DNA from: Betaproteobacteria bacterium
GTDB taxonomy: Bacteria > Pseudomonadota > Gammaproteobacteria > Burkholderiales > SG8-39
NCBI GenBank assembly: GCA_016195915.1
Contig: JACPYS010000043.1
Span: 186,001-250,000, forward strand
DNA length: 64,000 bases
Direction: 5' to 3'
A program made the position numbers and the translations under genes. Under the pieces are notes generated by a model. It was not told the DNA's origin. It saw nothing but the letters and a program-made list of their open reading frames with translations, and made no database searches. Of the stretch, positions 24,638-33,383 are shown piece by piece; within the stretch, counting starts at the first letter, position 1; each line of letters opens with the position of its first letter.

Positions 24638-25417
24638 GTGGAGCACAACTACACCGAACTGAAAGTGGCGATCGAGGGACACGTAGCGACGCTTACGATG
24701 GACAGCCCGCCCGTTAATGCGCTGACCCGGACGCTGAATGACGAGCTGACGCATGCACTCGACCGGATCTCGGAAACCGACGAGATCCGGGTGGTGGTGC
24801 TCACCGGTGCCGGCAAGCAGTTCTGTGCCGGCGCCGACCTGAAGGGGCGTGCGCAGGTCATCAAGGGACCCGGCGACCTGCAGGCGCACTCGCGCCGCAC
24901 GCGCGAGTGCTTTCATGCGATCCGCGAATGCGCCAAACCGGTGATCGCGGCAATCAACGGCAATGCGCTCGGTTCCGGGCTGGCAATGGTAGCTTCCGCA
25001 GACATTCTGATTGCGTCGGAAAAGGCCACCATCGGTGCGCCTGAAGTGGACGTGGGGTTGTTGGGCGGCGGGCGGCACGCGATGCGGCTGTTCAGCCATT
25101 CCCGGCTGCGCCGCATGATGCTGACCGGCTACCGTGTGCCGGGTGCGGAGCTCTACCGGCTGGGTATCGTCGAGGCGTGCACCACCCCGGAAGAGCTGAT
25201 GCCCGCCGCGATGGAGTTCGCCCAGAGCATCGCCTCGAAGAGCCCAGTCTCCACGCGCATGATCAAGCACACACTAAACGTGATCGAGGACATGAGCCTG
25301 CGCGACGGCTATCGTTACGAGCAGGACCAGACAGCAGCAATCGCCAAGACTGAGGACGCGAAAGAAGCGCAGCTTGCGTTCAAGGAAAAGCGAAAACCAG
25401 CATTCAAGGGCCGCTAA
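24638..25417 (+). CDS. Enoyl-CoA hydratase/isomerase family protein
   Basis: The 259-residue crotonase-fold enzyme has the oxyanion hole segments GKQFCAGADLKGRA and INGNALGSGLAMVASADI. The usual first catalytic Glu position (GGG/GAG.E) is occupied by the sequence NALGSGLAM with no Glu, while ATIGAPEVDVGLLGGG carries a Glu in the second position. The C-terminus KEAQLAFKEKRKPAFKGR is typical. The GTG at 24638 with GAGGAGAGAC upstream is the start, 10 bases after the GST stop. It probably hydrates an enoyl-CoA from the dehydrogenase of the neighbouring operon; that link is inferred. Confidence 0.9.
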   Translation: MEHNYTELKVAIEGHVATLTMDSPPVNALTRTLNDELTHALDRISETDEIRVVVLTGAGKQFCAGADLKGRAQVIKGPGDLQAHSRRTRECFHAIRECAKPVIAAINGNALGSGLAMVASADILIASEKATIGAPEVDVGLLGGGRHAMRLFSHSRLRRMMLTGYRVPGAELYRLGIVEACTTPEELMPAAMEFAQSIASKSPVSTRMIKHTLNVIEDMSLRDGYRYEQDQTAAIAKTEDAKEAQLAFKEKRKPAFKGR

Positions 25418-25438
25418 CGAAACGCCGAGGAGACTCGA

Positions 25439-26404
25439 ATGCCGGGTAATTTGTTTTTCGCTCTGATCGCGGCCGCCGCTGTCACATCGGGCGCTGCTTT
25501 CGCGCAGTCCTATCCTAGCCGCCCGATACACCTGATCGTTCCCTTTGCACCAGGCGGAGGCGCCGACATCGCCGCGCGCGTCATCAGCGAACCGCTGGCG
25601 AAGCGCCTCGGCCAGCCGATCGTCGTCGAGAACAGGCCCGGCGGCGGCGCTACTCTGGGGGCGGACTTGGTGGCGAAGTCGATACCGGACGGGTACACGT
25701 TGTTATACGGAACGCCGGGGCCACAAATTACCAATCCGTATCTGATGAAAAAGCTGCCCTATGACCCGGCGAAGGATTTCGCGCCGATCAGCCGGCTGGT
25801 GGTAATCCCAAGCGTCCTAGTCGTGAATGCGGGCCTGGCCGCAAAAAGCGTTACCGAATTGATTGCACTCGCGAAGTCGCAGCCGAGAAAACTGAACTTC
25901 GCGAGCGCGGGCATCGGCGCGACAAGTCATCTTGCTGGCGAGTTGTTCAAGGTCATGGCAGGCATCGACATTGTTCATGTTCCGTACAAGGGCACCGGCG
26001 CCGCGCTGCAAGATCTGCTTGCTGGTAACGTGCAAATGGCGATCGACAGCATTCCGGTCTATCAGCCGTATATCAAGTCGGGTGTACTGCGCGTTCTCGC
26101 GGTATCTACGCTGCAAAGATCGCCCGTACTACCCGGAGTTCCGGCGATCGCGGAAACGCTGCCTGGGTTCGACGCGGCGCCGATGAACTACCTCGCCGCG
26201 AGAGCAGGGACACCAAGGGCGGTGATCGAGCGAATCAACAGAGAAGTCAATGCGGTTTTGACGATGCCGGAAGTACATGAACGCCTGACCGGACTAGGCA
26301 TCATTCCGCAGGGCAGTACTCCCGAATCGCTCGATGCCGAGATCATGCGCGAGTCGGCGAAATGGAAGAAGGTGATTGAATCGTCCGGCGCGAAGGCGGA
26401 GTAA
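25439..26404 (+). CDS. Bug/TctC family periplasmic solute-binding protein
   Basis: The 321-residue protein has a signal peptide ending AAFAQSYPSRP and the family signature IHLIVPFAPGGGADIAARVI, with ENRPGGGATLGAD and HVPYKGTGAALQDLLAG. It lies 21 bases after the enoyl-CoA hydratase gene and has a GAGGAG-like ribosome site. It is the second Bug gene of the plus-strand set, only about 1.5 kb after the first. Confidence 0.92.
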   Translation: MPGNLFFALIAAAAVTSGAAFAQSYPSRPIHLIVPFAPGGGADIAARVISEPLAKRLGQPIVVENRPGGGATLGADLVAKSIPDGYTLLYGTPGPQITNPYLMKKLPYDPAKDFAPISRLVVIPSVLVVNAGLAAKSVTELIALAKSQPRKLNFASAGIGATSHLAGELFKVMAGIDIVHVPYKGTGAALQDLLAGNVQMAIDSIPVYQPYIKSGVLRVLAVSTLQRSPVLPGVPAIAETLPGFDAAPMNYLAARAGTPRAVIERINREVNAVLTMPEVHERLTGLGIIPQGSTPESLDAEIMRESAKWKKVIESSGAKAE

Positions 26405-26571
26405 CGAGCTTGATCGACGGTACGAAGGATGATAGGCGTCTCCGGAGTCGGATCACCAAAACTGTCGCAACAGCCAGAACACTTCTTCGCTTCAATCCGT
26501 AACTCCTTAGAATCTGCCGGCCAATTCTCGTTGTGCGGCGTAGGTAGCCTACACTCTGAATGACCGCTTTG

Positions 26572-26601
26572 GGCCGCTATGTACAGCTTTACATAGCGGC
26601 C
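26572..26601. repeat. Perfect 12-bp inverted repeat, extragenic element
   Basis: GGCCGCTATGTA and TACATAGCGGCC flank a six-base loop CAGCTT. The preceding AATGACCGCTTTGG resembles text I have seen in dispersed extragenic repeats of proteobacteria, so this may be a copy of a genome-wide element. No T-tract follows, which argues against a simple terminator. Confidence 0.5.
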
Positions 26602-26976
26602 ACTATGCATAGATCTCAACTATGCGCAGTTACGCGGTTTCCGCTGAGGGATCTGCGGGACCCGACCTCAACATAGTTTCGCACGGTGTTCGCAATTCGC
26701 TATGCGGCGAAAACCCCAGAAAACCCGAAGGAGGAGATTCGCCTTTCATTCAGTTCCCGCGCGGCGCCCTGCTGTCGATCCCGATCGTACAAGACAAGGA
26801 TCGACCTGCTCGCCCAGTGCGCGCGCAACTGCTGGTCTCAGCGAAGCTGAAACTATGTCAAGTTGATGACAGTTGATCGCGTCTGCGGAAAGAGGGAAGA
26901 GCGGCTTGCGCACACCGCCAACTACGCATTGTTGACAACTGTGCATAGGGGTCGAAAGCGCTCATGCGCAGCCCCT

Positions 26977-27006
26977 TTGTTTAATAAGCCATTCTGGGGT
27001 GATAAT
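26977..27006 (+). promoter_or_regulatory. Possible promoter of the cyclase gene
   Basis: TTGTTT at 26977-26982 and GATAAT at 27001-27006 with an 18-base spacer fit a sigma70 promoter. The start would fall about 20 bases before the GTG at 27032, whose ribosome site is GGGGAGG (27020-27026). Confidence 0.35.
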
Positions 27007-27031
27007 TCTGTGCAACCTAGGGGAGGTTTCC

Positions 27032-28129
27032 GTGCAAACCAGAATTCGCATCGCTCCGCTCGCTTTCTGCGTCGCCGCCTGCTTCGCCTCCTCGCCGCTG
27101 ATGGCGGTCGAGCCCTCCGGCGTCATTGCCCAGTCGAAGAAGCACACGCCGGCGCCACCCTGGCCCGCGGGCGACGAAATCGGCATGGCGAACACTCTTG
27201 GCGCCGGGACCATGGCGCGCTGCGCCTGGCACATGTCGCAGCCGAAGGCGAAGACCTACGAGTTGTCGTACATCCGCTCTGCCACCATGCCACTGTCGGC
27301 GTTCTCCGGGCCGTACATCACAAAGCCCAAGCCGACGGCGAGCATTCCAGGCACCGCACATGCATTCAACCTCGAGAGCTTCGGCGAAGGCGCCGAACCT
27401 GGCCAGCAGGCGACACAGATCGATGCGCTCGGACACTTCGGCTTCATGAAACAGCCTTGGGACGGCAAGGCACCGATCCCCGTCGAAGGCGCGGTTTACT
27501 ACGGAGCCTATACGCAGAAGGACGTCAAGCCGACGCCCGATTCCGGGCTGCTGAAACTTGGTATGGAAAAGGCGCCGCCGATCGTCACCTCTGCGCTCCT
27601 GCTCGACGCGAAAACCCTCGTCGGCGGCGGCCAGCCGATGAAAGCGGGTGAAGTCGTCACGGCAATGCACATTGACGCGATGCTTAAGGCGCAGGGACTC
27701 GCCAAGCGCGGCATCCTCGCCGGCGACGTGGTGTACGTGCGCACCGGTTGGGGCGACTATTGGAAGGATCCGGACATCGAGAAGTTCTATTACACGAAGG
27801 CGCCCGGGCTCTCGTACGACGCCGCGAAGTATCTCGGCGAGCGGCGCATTGTCGCGATCGGCCTCGACACTCCGTTCGTCGATCCGGTGCCCGAGGGCAT
27901 GCTCGCGGGCAAGGCCGGCCCCGCGCCCGGTGTCCCGGACGGGCTGCCATTCGCGCTACATCACCACATGCTGACGCAGATGGGCATTCACCACATCGAG
28001 AACGCCAAGCTCGACGATCTCGCGAACGACAAGGTGTGGACGTCGTGCACCATGGTCCTCGCCTTGCGCGAGAAAGGCAGCGCGGGCTCGGCGATCCGGC
28101 CGGTGGCGGTTGGCGTGCCCGCGCGCTAG
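27032..28129 (+). CDS. Cyclase family protein, exported
   Basis: The 365-residue protein has a signal peptide (ending SSPLMAVEP) and the cyclase/kynurenine formamidase-like fold: TYELSYIRSATMPLSAF, AFNLESFGEGAEPGQQATQIDALGHFGF, GILAGDVVYVRTGWGDYW and HHHMLTQMGIHHIENAKL. The family metal motif HxGTHxDxxxH is degenerate: the first two His positions are Gln while Asp and the final His (QATQIDALGH) remain. The GTG at 27032 is the best start because GGGGAGG precedes it. It probably hydrolyses an amide or lactone bond in the periplasm; substrate unknown. Confidence 0.85.
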   Translation: MQTRIRIAPLAFCVAACFASSPLMAVEPSGVIAQSKKHTPAPPWPAGDEIGMANTLGAGTMARCAWHMSQPKAKTYELSYIRSATMPLSAFSGPYITKPKPTASIPGTAHAFNLESFGEGAEPGQQATQIDALGHFGFMKQPWDGKAPIPVEGAVYYGAYTQKDVKPTPDSGLLKLGMEKAPPIVTSALLLDAKTLVGGGQPMKAGEVVTAMHIDAMLKAQGLAKRGILAGDVVYVRTGWGDYWKDPDIEKFYYTKAPGLSYDAAKYLGERRIVAIGLDTPFVDPVPEGMLAGKAGPAPGVPDGLPFALHHHMLTQMGIHHIENAKLDDLANDKVWTSCTMVLALREKGSAGSAIRPVAVGVPAR

Positions 28130-28196
28130 CGGTCATAGGCTGAATCCGGGCCCCCATTGGGGATTTCACGCCCGGAGCGCAGGCTAAAGCGTCCTC

Positions 28197-29414
28197 TCAA
28201 TCGTCGAAGCCCCCGGCAAGAAACCGCGCCGCGATCGCACAATGCGCGGCCACACCGCGCGCAAGCACCGCTTCGTTGAGCACCATCTTGTTCGAGTGGC
28301 AGGGGCACGCGCTCTGCCACGCCTGCCCCTCCGGGCAGACGCCGAGGAACACCATCGCGCCGGGAACGCGCTGCAGCACGTAGGAAAAGTCCTCGGCCCC
28401 CATGACCGGCGCGTGCATGTCCATCCACGCGTCCTTCCCGAACATCGCCGCAACGGCGCCCGCGGCGTGTTTAACCGCCTTCGCGTCGCACACCGTCACC
28501 GGAAATCCGTGCTCGATGTGCACCCGCGCCTCGCAGTCATGCGCTCGCGCGACGTTCGTCGCGACGCGCTCGATGCCCTCGTGCGCAGCTTTGCGCGACG
28601 CCTCCGACACCGCCCTCACGGTGCCGAGCAGCCGGGCCATTTCCGGGATCACGTTGTCCGTCGATCCCGCCTCGATCTTTCCGAACGTGATCACCACCGG
28701 ATCGAACACGTCGATGCGCCGCGTGACGAAAACCTGGAGGGCGGTGACGATCTCGCAGGCGACCGGGATCGGATCCACGGTGTGATGCGGCATCGAGGCA
28801 TGCCCGCCCTTGCCGCGCACGTCGATATGGATTACGTCGGCCGAGGCCATCATCGGCCCGCCCTTGCCCGTGAATACGCCTGCGGGCGCATTCGGAATGA
28901 TGTGCAGAGCGAAGGCGGAATCCGGTACCGGATCGTCGAGCAGTCCGTCATCGATCATGCACTTGGCGCCGTGCCAGCCCTCTTCGCCGGGCTGGAACAT
29001 GAACAGCACCGTTCCGGACAGCGCCTTGCGCCTCGCGCACATGGCCTTCGCGGCCGAGGCCAACATGGCGGTGTGCGTGTAGTGGCCGCAGGCGTGCATC
29101 GTGCCCTGAACCTCGGAGCGGAACGGCAAGCCCGTGTCCTCAGGCATCGGCAGCGCATCCATGTCGCCGCGCAGGAGCACGCTGCGGCCCGGCTGGCCGC
29201 CTCGCAGTACGGCAATGGCTCCGGTCGTGGAGGTTCCCTGTTTCCATTCGAGTGGCAGGCCGGCCAGCGCGGCCTTCACCTTCGCCAGCGTCTTCGGCGT
29301 CTCCAGCCCCAACTCGGGCTCGGCGTGGATCGCGCGCCTCAGCGCGACCGTGTCCGCCTGCAGGGCTTGCGCCGCGGCGCACCAGCCCGACGGGTCCATC
29401 GCGATGTCGTTCAT
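28197..29414 (-). CDS. M20 family amidohydrolase (HipO-like)
   Basis: The 405-residue cytoplasmic metal hydrolase has LLRGDMDALPM, HACGHYTHTAML (ligands Cys and His), GEEGWHGAKCMIDDGLL (Glu pair), the dimerisation lid with GKGGHASMPHHTVDP and the C-terminal MGAEDFSYVL. The usual Asp after GH is replaced by Tyr (GHY); it is not a metal ligand. The family removes acyl groups from amino acids (hippurate hydrolase, indole-acetyl-amino acid hydrolase). The ATG at 29414 has a GAGGAGAGAGGA site. It follows the Bug gene at 29485, and the pair may import and cleave an acyl amino acid. Confidence 0.9.
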   Translation of the reverse strand: MNDIAMDPSGWCAAAQALQADTVALRRAIHAEPELGLETPKTLAKVKAALAGLPLEWKQGTSTTGAIAVLRGGQPGRSVLLRGDMDALPMPEDTGLPFRSEVQGTMHACGHYTHTAMLASAAKAMCARRKALSGTVLFMFQPGEEGWHGAKCMIDDGLLDDPVPDSAFALHIIPNAPAGVFTGKGGPMMASADVIHIDVRGKGGHASMPHHTVDPIPVACEIVTALQVFVTRRIDVFDPVVITFGKIEAGSTDNVIPEMARLLGTVRAVSEASRKAAHEGIERVATNVARAHDCEARVHIEHGFPVTVCDAKAVKHAAGAVAAMFGKDAWMDMHAPVMGAEDFSYVLQRVPGAMVFLGVCPEGQAWQSACPCHSNKMVLNEAVLARGVAAHCAIAARFLAGGFDD

Positions 29415-29484
29415 GTCCTCTCTCCTCTCGATTCCATTTTCACCGGATTCCCGGCCCGCTCGGCGAGCGAGCACGGGGCGCCGG

Positions 29485-30465
29485 CTACTGCGCCGTGATG
29501 TTGCCCTTGCGGATCACTTCGGCGTAGCGCTCAGTCTCGCGCTTGAGGTGGGCGCCGAGTTCTTCCGGCGTTCCGCCCGCGGGTATCAATGCGTCCTGCT
29601 CGAACAGAGCGCGCACCGTTTTCGAATCCAACGCCTTTCCGATCGAGGCATTCATGGTCGCGACAATCTCCCTGGACGTCCCCGCGGGGGCATAGATGGC
29701 GAACCAGTTGTCCGCGACGAACCCGGGCAGCAGTGCATTCAACGTGGGCAGATCCGGAAAAGCAGGAGACGGCTTCGAAGTCGTCACGGCGAGTGCGCGT
29801 ACCTTTCCCCCCTTGATCTGCGGCGCCGCAAGCAGCGCTTCGGCAAACAGGAAATCGACTTCACCGCTCACCATTGCCAGCATCGCGGGGGCACCGCCCT
29901 TGTAGGGGACGGCCGTGAAGCTGATTCCGGCAAGTTGCCTGAACAGTTCTGCCGCCAGGTGGCTGGTGCTGCCTGAAACGGTAATGGCCGCGTTGAGGCG
30001 GGCGGGATTTTTTCTGGCGAACTCGATCAACTCCTCGGCCGATCTCGCGGCCACATTCGGATGCACGATCAGCACGAGTGGCGTCGAGCTGGTCAGGATG
30101 ACTGGCGCAAGATCCTTCAGCGGATCGAACTTGATGGCGCTTCTGGAGAGCGTTGCATTGATCGCAAGCGCCGCGGTGCTGAAGAGAATCGTGTAACCAT
30201 CCGCAGCAGAGTTGACGACGATTTCCGCCCCGATCATCCCGCTCGCGCCGGGGCGGTTGTCCACGACGAAGGACTGCCGGAACTGCTCGCCGAGTTCCCT
30301 GGAGAGGACGCGGGCCTGGATGTCGGTGGCGCCGCCGGGCGCAAACGGCACAACGACACGCACCGCTTTGTTTGGATACCCCTGGGCCAAAGGATAGGAG
30401 GGAAGCGCGAGCAGCCAGGCCGCGGCAAACACAACGGCGACACTACGAAAATTCAAGGCTTTCAT
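29485..30465 (-). CDS. Bug/TctC family periplasmic solute-binding protein
   Basis: The 326-residue protein has a signal peptide ending YPLAQGYPNKA and the signature VRVVVPFAPGGATDIQARVL, DNRPGASGMIGAE and AVPYKGGAPAMLAMVSG. The ATG at 30465 has AGGGAGGAGG upstream. It is divergent from the dehydrogenase gene at 30626 and upstream of the M20 hydrolase, with which it probably shares a transcript. Confidence 0.92.
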   Translation of the reverse strand: MKALNFRSVAVVFAAAWLLALPSYPLAQGYPNKAVRVVVPFAPGGATDIQARVLSRELGEQFRQSFVVDNRPGASGMIGAEIVVNSAADGYTILFSTAALAINATLSRSAIKFDPLKDLAPVILTSSTPLVLIVHPNVAARSAEELIEFARKNPARLNAAITVSGSTSHLAAELFRQLAGISFTAVPYKGGAPAMLAMVSGEVDFLFAEALLAAPQIKGGKVRALAVTTSKPSPAFPDLPTLNALLPGFVADNWFAIYAPAGTSREIVATMNASIGKALDSKTVRALFEQDALIPAGGTPEELGAHLKRETERYAEVIRKGNITAQ

Positions 30466-30625
30466 GGTTGCCTCCTCCCTGTGATGGGTGCCCCGCACGC
30501 GGCCTCCGGACAGTGGCCTCACTCTACATCATCGACCGGGGCGAACGAGATGCAGCGCATAATCATTGCCAAGCAGGTCATTGAGCGAAACAGGATCCGA
30601 GTTCAGAAGCAACCAAAGGGACCCC

Positions 30626-31531
30626 ATGCCAATCAAAACCATCGGAGTCGTCAGCCCCGGCGACATGGGCCAGGCCGTGGCGATGCGGCTGAAGGAATGC
30701 GGCTTCGATGTGCTCGCCGCGCTCGATGGGCGCAGTGAGCGCACGAAGTCCCTCGCCCGGCAGGCCGGACTCGAAGACTGCCGCTCGCTGCATTCGTTGG
30801 CATCGCGTTGCGACCTGATACTGTCCATCATCGATCCGGGCGCCGCGCTCGACACCGCGCGTGCGGCAGCGGCAGCGATCGCATCGATCGGCAACGCGGC
30901 GGACAAACCCGTCTACGCGGAATGCAACGCGCTCTCCCCGCACCATAAACGCGAGATGGAATCGATGATCCGCGACGCGGGCGGCCGCTTCATCGATGTC
31001 GGCATCATCGGCCCGCCGCCGCGCGGCGCCGGCAACGTGCGCCTGTACGCATCCGGCCCGGAAGCCGGGATGCTCGAAGCGATCAGGCACGAAAAGCTGG
31101 TGATACGCGTCGTAAGCGAGCGCGTCGGCGACGCCGCGGCGGTGAAGATGTGCTACGGCGCCATCACCAAAGGCATGATCGCACTGGGCACCGAGATGAT
31201 GGTCGCGGCGCATCGGCTGGGGGTGTCGGATGCGGTGGAAGCGGAAATGCGGGAGAGCCGGCGCGAAATCCACGACTGGTTGCTCGCCTCGATTCCGCCG
31301 ATGCCGCCGAAGGCCTACCGCTGGGTGCCCGAGACGCGCGAGATCGCCGCAACCTTCGAAGACACGGGCGTCACCCCGCGCATGATGCTGGGAGCGACGG
31401 ACATGTACGAGTTCATCGCGGCGACGCCGCTCGGCGTGGAGTCGCCCGAAGCGGCTCGCGCGGAAAAGCGCGCGGCAATAGCTGTGGTATCCGCACTCGC
31501 TGAAAGCAAGAGTTCGACCCAAGGGCGCTGA
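30626..31531 (+). CDS. NAD(P)-dependent dehydrogenase, 6PGDH-like with DUF1932 C-terminus
   Basis: The 301-residue protein has a Rossmann start TIGVVSPGDMGQAVAMRLKECGF and the catalytic region CNALSPHHKREM, and its C-terminal part matches the DUF1932 helical domain (KMCYGAITKGMIALGTEMM). Such enzymes reduce or oxidise 3-hydroxy acids. AAAGGGA precedes the ATG at 30626. It is divergent from the Bug/M20 pair at 28.2-30.5 kb and may act in the same route, which is inference. Confidence 0.87.
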   Translation: MPIKTIGVVSPGDMGQAVAMRLKECGFDVLAALDGRSERTKSLARQAGLEDCRSLHSLASRCDLILSIIDPGAALDTARAAAAAIASIGNAADKPVYAECNALSPHHKREMESMIRDAGGRFIDVGIIGPPPRGAGNVRLYASGPEAGMLEAIRHEKLVIRVVSERVGDAAAVKMCYGAITKGMIALGTEMMVAAHRLGVSDAVEAEMRESRREIHDWLLASIPPMPPKAYRWVPETREIAATFEDTGVTPRMMLGATDMYEFIAATPLGVESPEAARAEKRAAIAVVSALAESKSSTQGR

Positions 31532-31546
31532 TTCCTGCGCCGCCGA

Positions 31547-32392
31547 TCAAGGTTCCTCGCAGGACACACCATCGTTCTGCGCGGCAAAGTACAGGACCTG
31601 GCGCGCGAGCGTCGCGGGCAGACTGTTCTGGATCGTATGATGGCGCGAGGGCACATGCACGATCTTCAGTGCGGCGATTCCGCGTCTGAGCGTTTGCTCC
31701 TGGCTTTGAATGGTGACGGGGGCATGAGAGGGATAGAGGCCCAGTGTCGGCGTGCGGATGCGCTCGAGAAAGGGCGTCGCGTCGACGCCGGAGGCGATCC
31801 GCGACATGCGGATCAGCACATCCACGCTCGATGCGCCCATCTCATCGGCATACCAGGAGAGTAATCCTGGATCGGTGCCGGCGGGAAAGCGCGTGGCCGA
31901 ATTCGCCGCCTCGGCCCATGCGCGCGAGCCCATGACGCGCAGCGCTTCCTGCCAGTTCGGATGACCAAAGGCAAATGTTTCCTGCGTATCGCGATTGATC
32001 AGGACCGGCGCGGCGACCAGGCTGAGAGTGCGCAGCTTTTTCGGGTGCTCGGCTGCCAGCACCATGCCGAGTATCCCCCCCAGCGATTCCCCGCAGTAGT
32101 GAACCGCTCCGCCGCCGAGCGCATCGATGATCGCGACCAGATCGTCGATGTAAGCGGCGACGTTGAGGCCGGTTTCCAGATCGGTAGGCACCTCCGAGTG
32201 CCCGAGCCCGCGCAGATCGGGACGGACGACGCGATAGAAGCGGCTGAGATAGGGGACCCAGCTGTACCAGAATTTTCCCGACCGGCCGTAACCGTGTTGC
32301 AGGATCAGATACGGGGCGTTGCGCCACGGGTCGGTAAAATCGTCGAGCGCGTAGTGAAGCGTCGGCTGGCCGGTGCGTTTGAGCAATGGCAT
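31547..32392 (-). CDS. Alpha/beta hydrolase
   Basis: The 281-residue enzyme has the oxyanion loop LQHGYGRSGKFWY, the nucleophile elbow CGESLGGILGMVLA and the C-terminal catalytic His in VPSRHHTI. The layout resembles meta-cleavage hydrolases and esterases of aromatic catabolism. It is the last gene of the operon that begins with the FMN oxidase at 36554; it follows the Bug gene by ten bases. Confidence 0.88.
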   Translation of the reverse strand: MPLLKRTGQPTLHYALDDFTDPWRNAPYLILQHGYGRSGKFWYSWVPYLSRFYRVVRPDLRGLGHSEVPTDLETGLNVAAYIDDLVAIIDALGGGAVHYCGESLGGILGMVLAAEHPKKLRTLSLVAAPVLINRDTQETFAFGHPNWQEALRVMGSRAWAEAANSATRFPAGTDPGLLSWYADEMGASSVDVLIRMSRIASGVDATPFLERIRTPTLGLYPSHAPVTIQSQEQTLRRGIAALKIVHVPSRHHTIQNSLPATLARQVLYFAAQNDGVSCEEP

Positions 32393-32402
32393 CGTCTTCT
32401 CG

Positions 32403-33383
32403 CTAGTCCACTTTGATGTCGGCCGCGCGTATCACCTTCGTCCATTTCTCCAGGTCGGAGTGCATGATCGCGGTGAGCTGTTCCGGGGTGGTGCCGATCG
32501 GCTCGACCCCCATGGCTGCGAAGCGTGCGCGGATCTCGGCCACTTGCAGCACGGCCATGATGTCCGCGGAAAGCTTGATCACGATCTCCCTGGGGATGCC
32601 GGCGGGCCCGAGAAACGCGTACCAGGTGCCGGCCTCGAATCCGGGATAGCCGGATTCCGCGACGGTCGGAATCTCGGGGGCTATCGGGGAACGTGCCGCG
32701 CCGGTGGTTGCCAAGGCGCGCAGACGCCCCGCCCTGACCTGCGGCAGGGCGGAAACCGGATTGTTGAACATCAACTGCGCCTGCCCGGCGAGCAGGTCGT
32801 TCGTCGCCGGAGCGGCCCCCCTGTACGGAACGTGAAGGAAATCGATGCCGGTGGCGCGGCGGAACAACTCCGCGGTCAGGTGGGTAGGCGTGCCATTGCC
32901 CGCGGAGGCCAGCGAGAGCTTGCCGGGGTTGGCCTTCGCGAGTTCGATCAATTCCTTCAAGCTGCTGGCGGCAACGGACGGGTGCGCGACCAGCACCAGC
33001 GAGTAATACGCCACCTGCGAGATCGGCGTGAAGTCCTTGATCGGATCGTAGGGGAGCTTGCTGTACAGGCCTCCGTTGGTGACGTGGCTGCTGGCTGCAA
33101 GCAGAACCGTGTAGCCGTCCGCAGCCGATTTCGCGGTGACCTCGGAACCGATGTTGCCGGCCGCGCCGGCGCGGTTGTCGACGACCACCGGCTGGCTCCA
33201 CATCGCACCGAGCCTGTCGGCGAAAATGCGTCCGAGCACGTCGGCCGGTCCGCCGGGCGGAAACGGGACGATGATTTTCACCGGCTTCGCGGGATAGCTT
33301 TGCGCGCACACCGGGCCCGGCAGAGCAAGGCCGGCCAGGCACAGTATTGCGGCCAGCCGGAAGACGACAATTTTCAGATGCAT
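32403..33383 (-). CDS. Bug/TctC family periplasmic solute-binding protein
   Basis: The 326-residue protein has a signal peptide ending GPVCAQSYPAKP, then VKIIVPFPPGGPADVLGRIF, DNRAGAAGNIGSE and HVPYRGAAPATNDLLAG. The ATG at 33383 overlaps the SDR gene end by ten bases and has GGAGGAGG upstream, all pointing to one operon. The open frame upstream of 33383 overlaps the SDR gene. Confidence 0.92.
   Translation of the reverse strand: MHLKIVVFRLAAILCLAGLALPGPVCAQSYPAKPVKIIVPFPPGGPADVLGRIFADRLGAMWSQPVVVDNRAGAAGNIGSEVTAKSAADGYTVLLAASSHVTNGGLYSKLPYDPIKDFTPISQVAYYSLVLVAHPSVAASSLKELIELAKANPGKLSLASAGNGTPTHLTAELFRRATGIDFLHVPYRGAAPATNDLLAGQAQLMFNNPVSALPQVRAGRLRALATTGAARSPIAPEIPTVAESGYPGFEAGTWYAFLGPAGIPREIVIKLSADIMAVLQVAEIRARFAAMGVEPIGTTPEQLTAIMHSDLEKWTKVIRAADIKVD

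Larger units (their letters stand above)
26405..27031. other. Intergenic region without a supported gene
   Basis: About 630 bases separate the Bug and cyclase genes. It is less GC-rich than the flanks. It contains a perfect 12-bp inverted repeat (26572-26601), a stem-loop candidate near 26947-26982 (AGGGG and CCCCT arms followed by TTTGTTT) and a possible promoter for the cyclase gene. The small frame at 26622-26876 shows no family resemblance and is not called. Confidence 0.6.

Noticed and set aside
26622-26876. Small plus-strand frame of 84 codons in the 26.4-27.0 kb gap
   Set aside because: No ribosome site, no family resemblance, and codon use unlike the neighbours.
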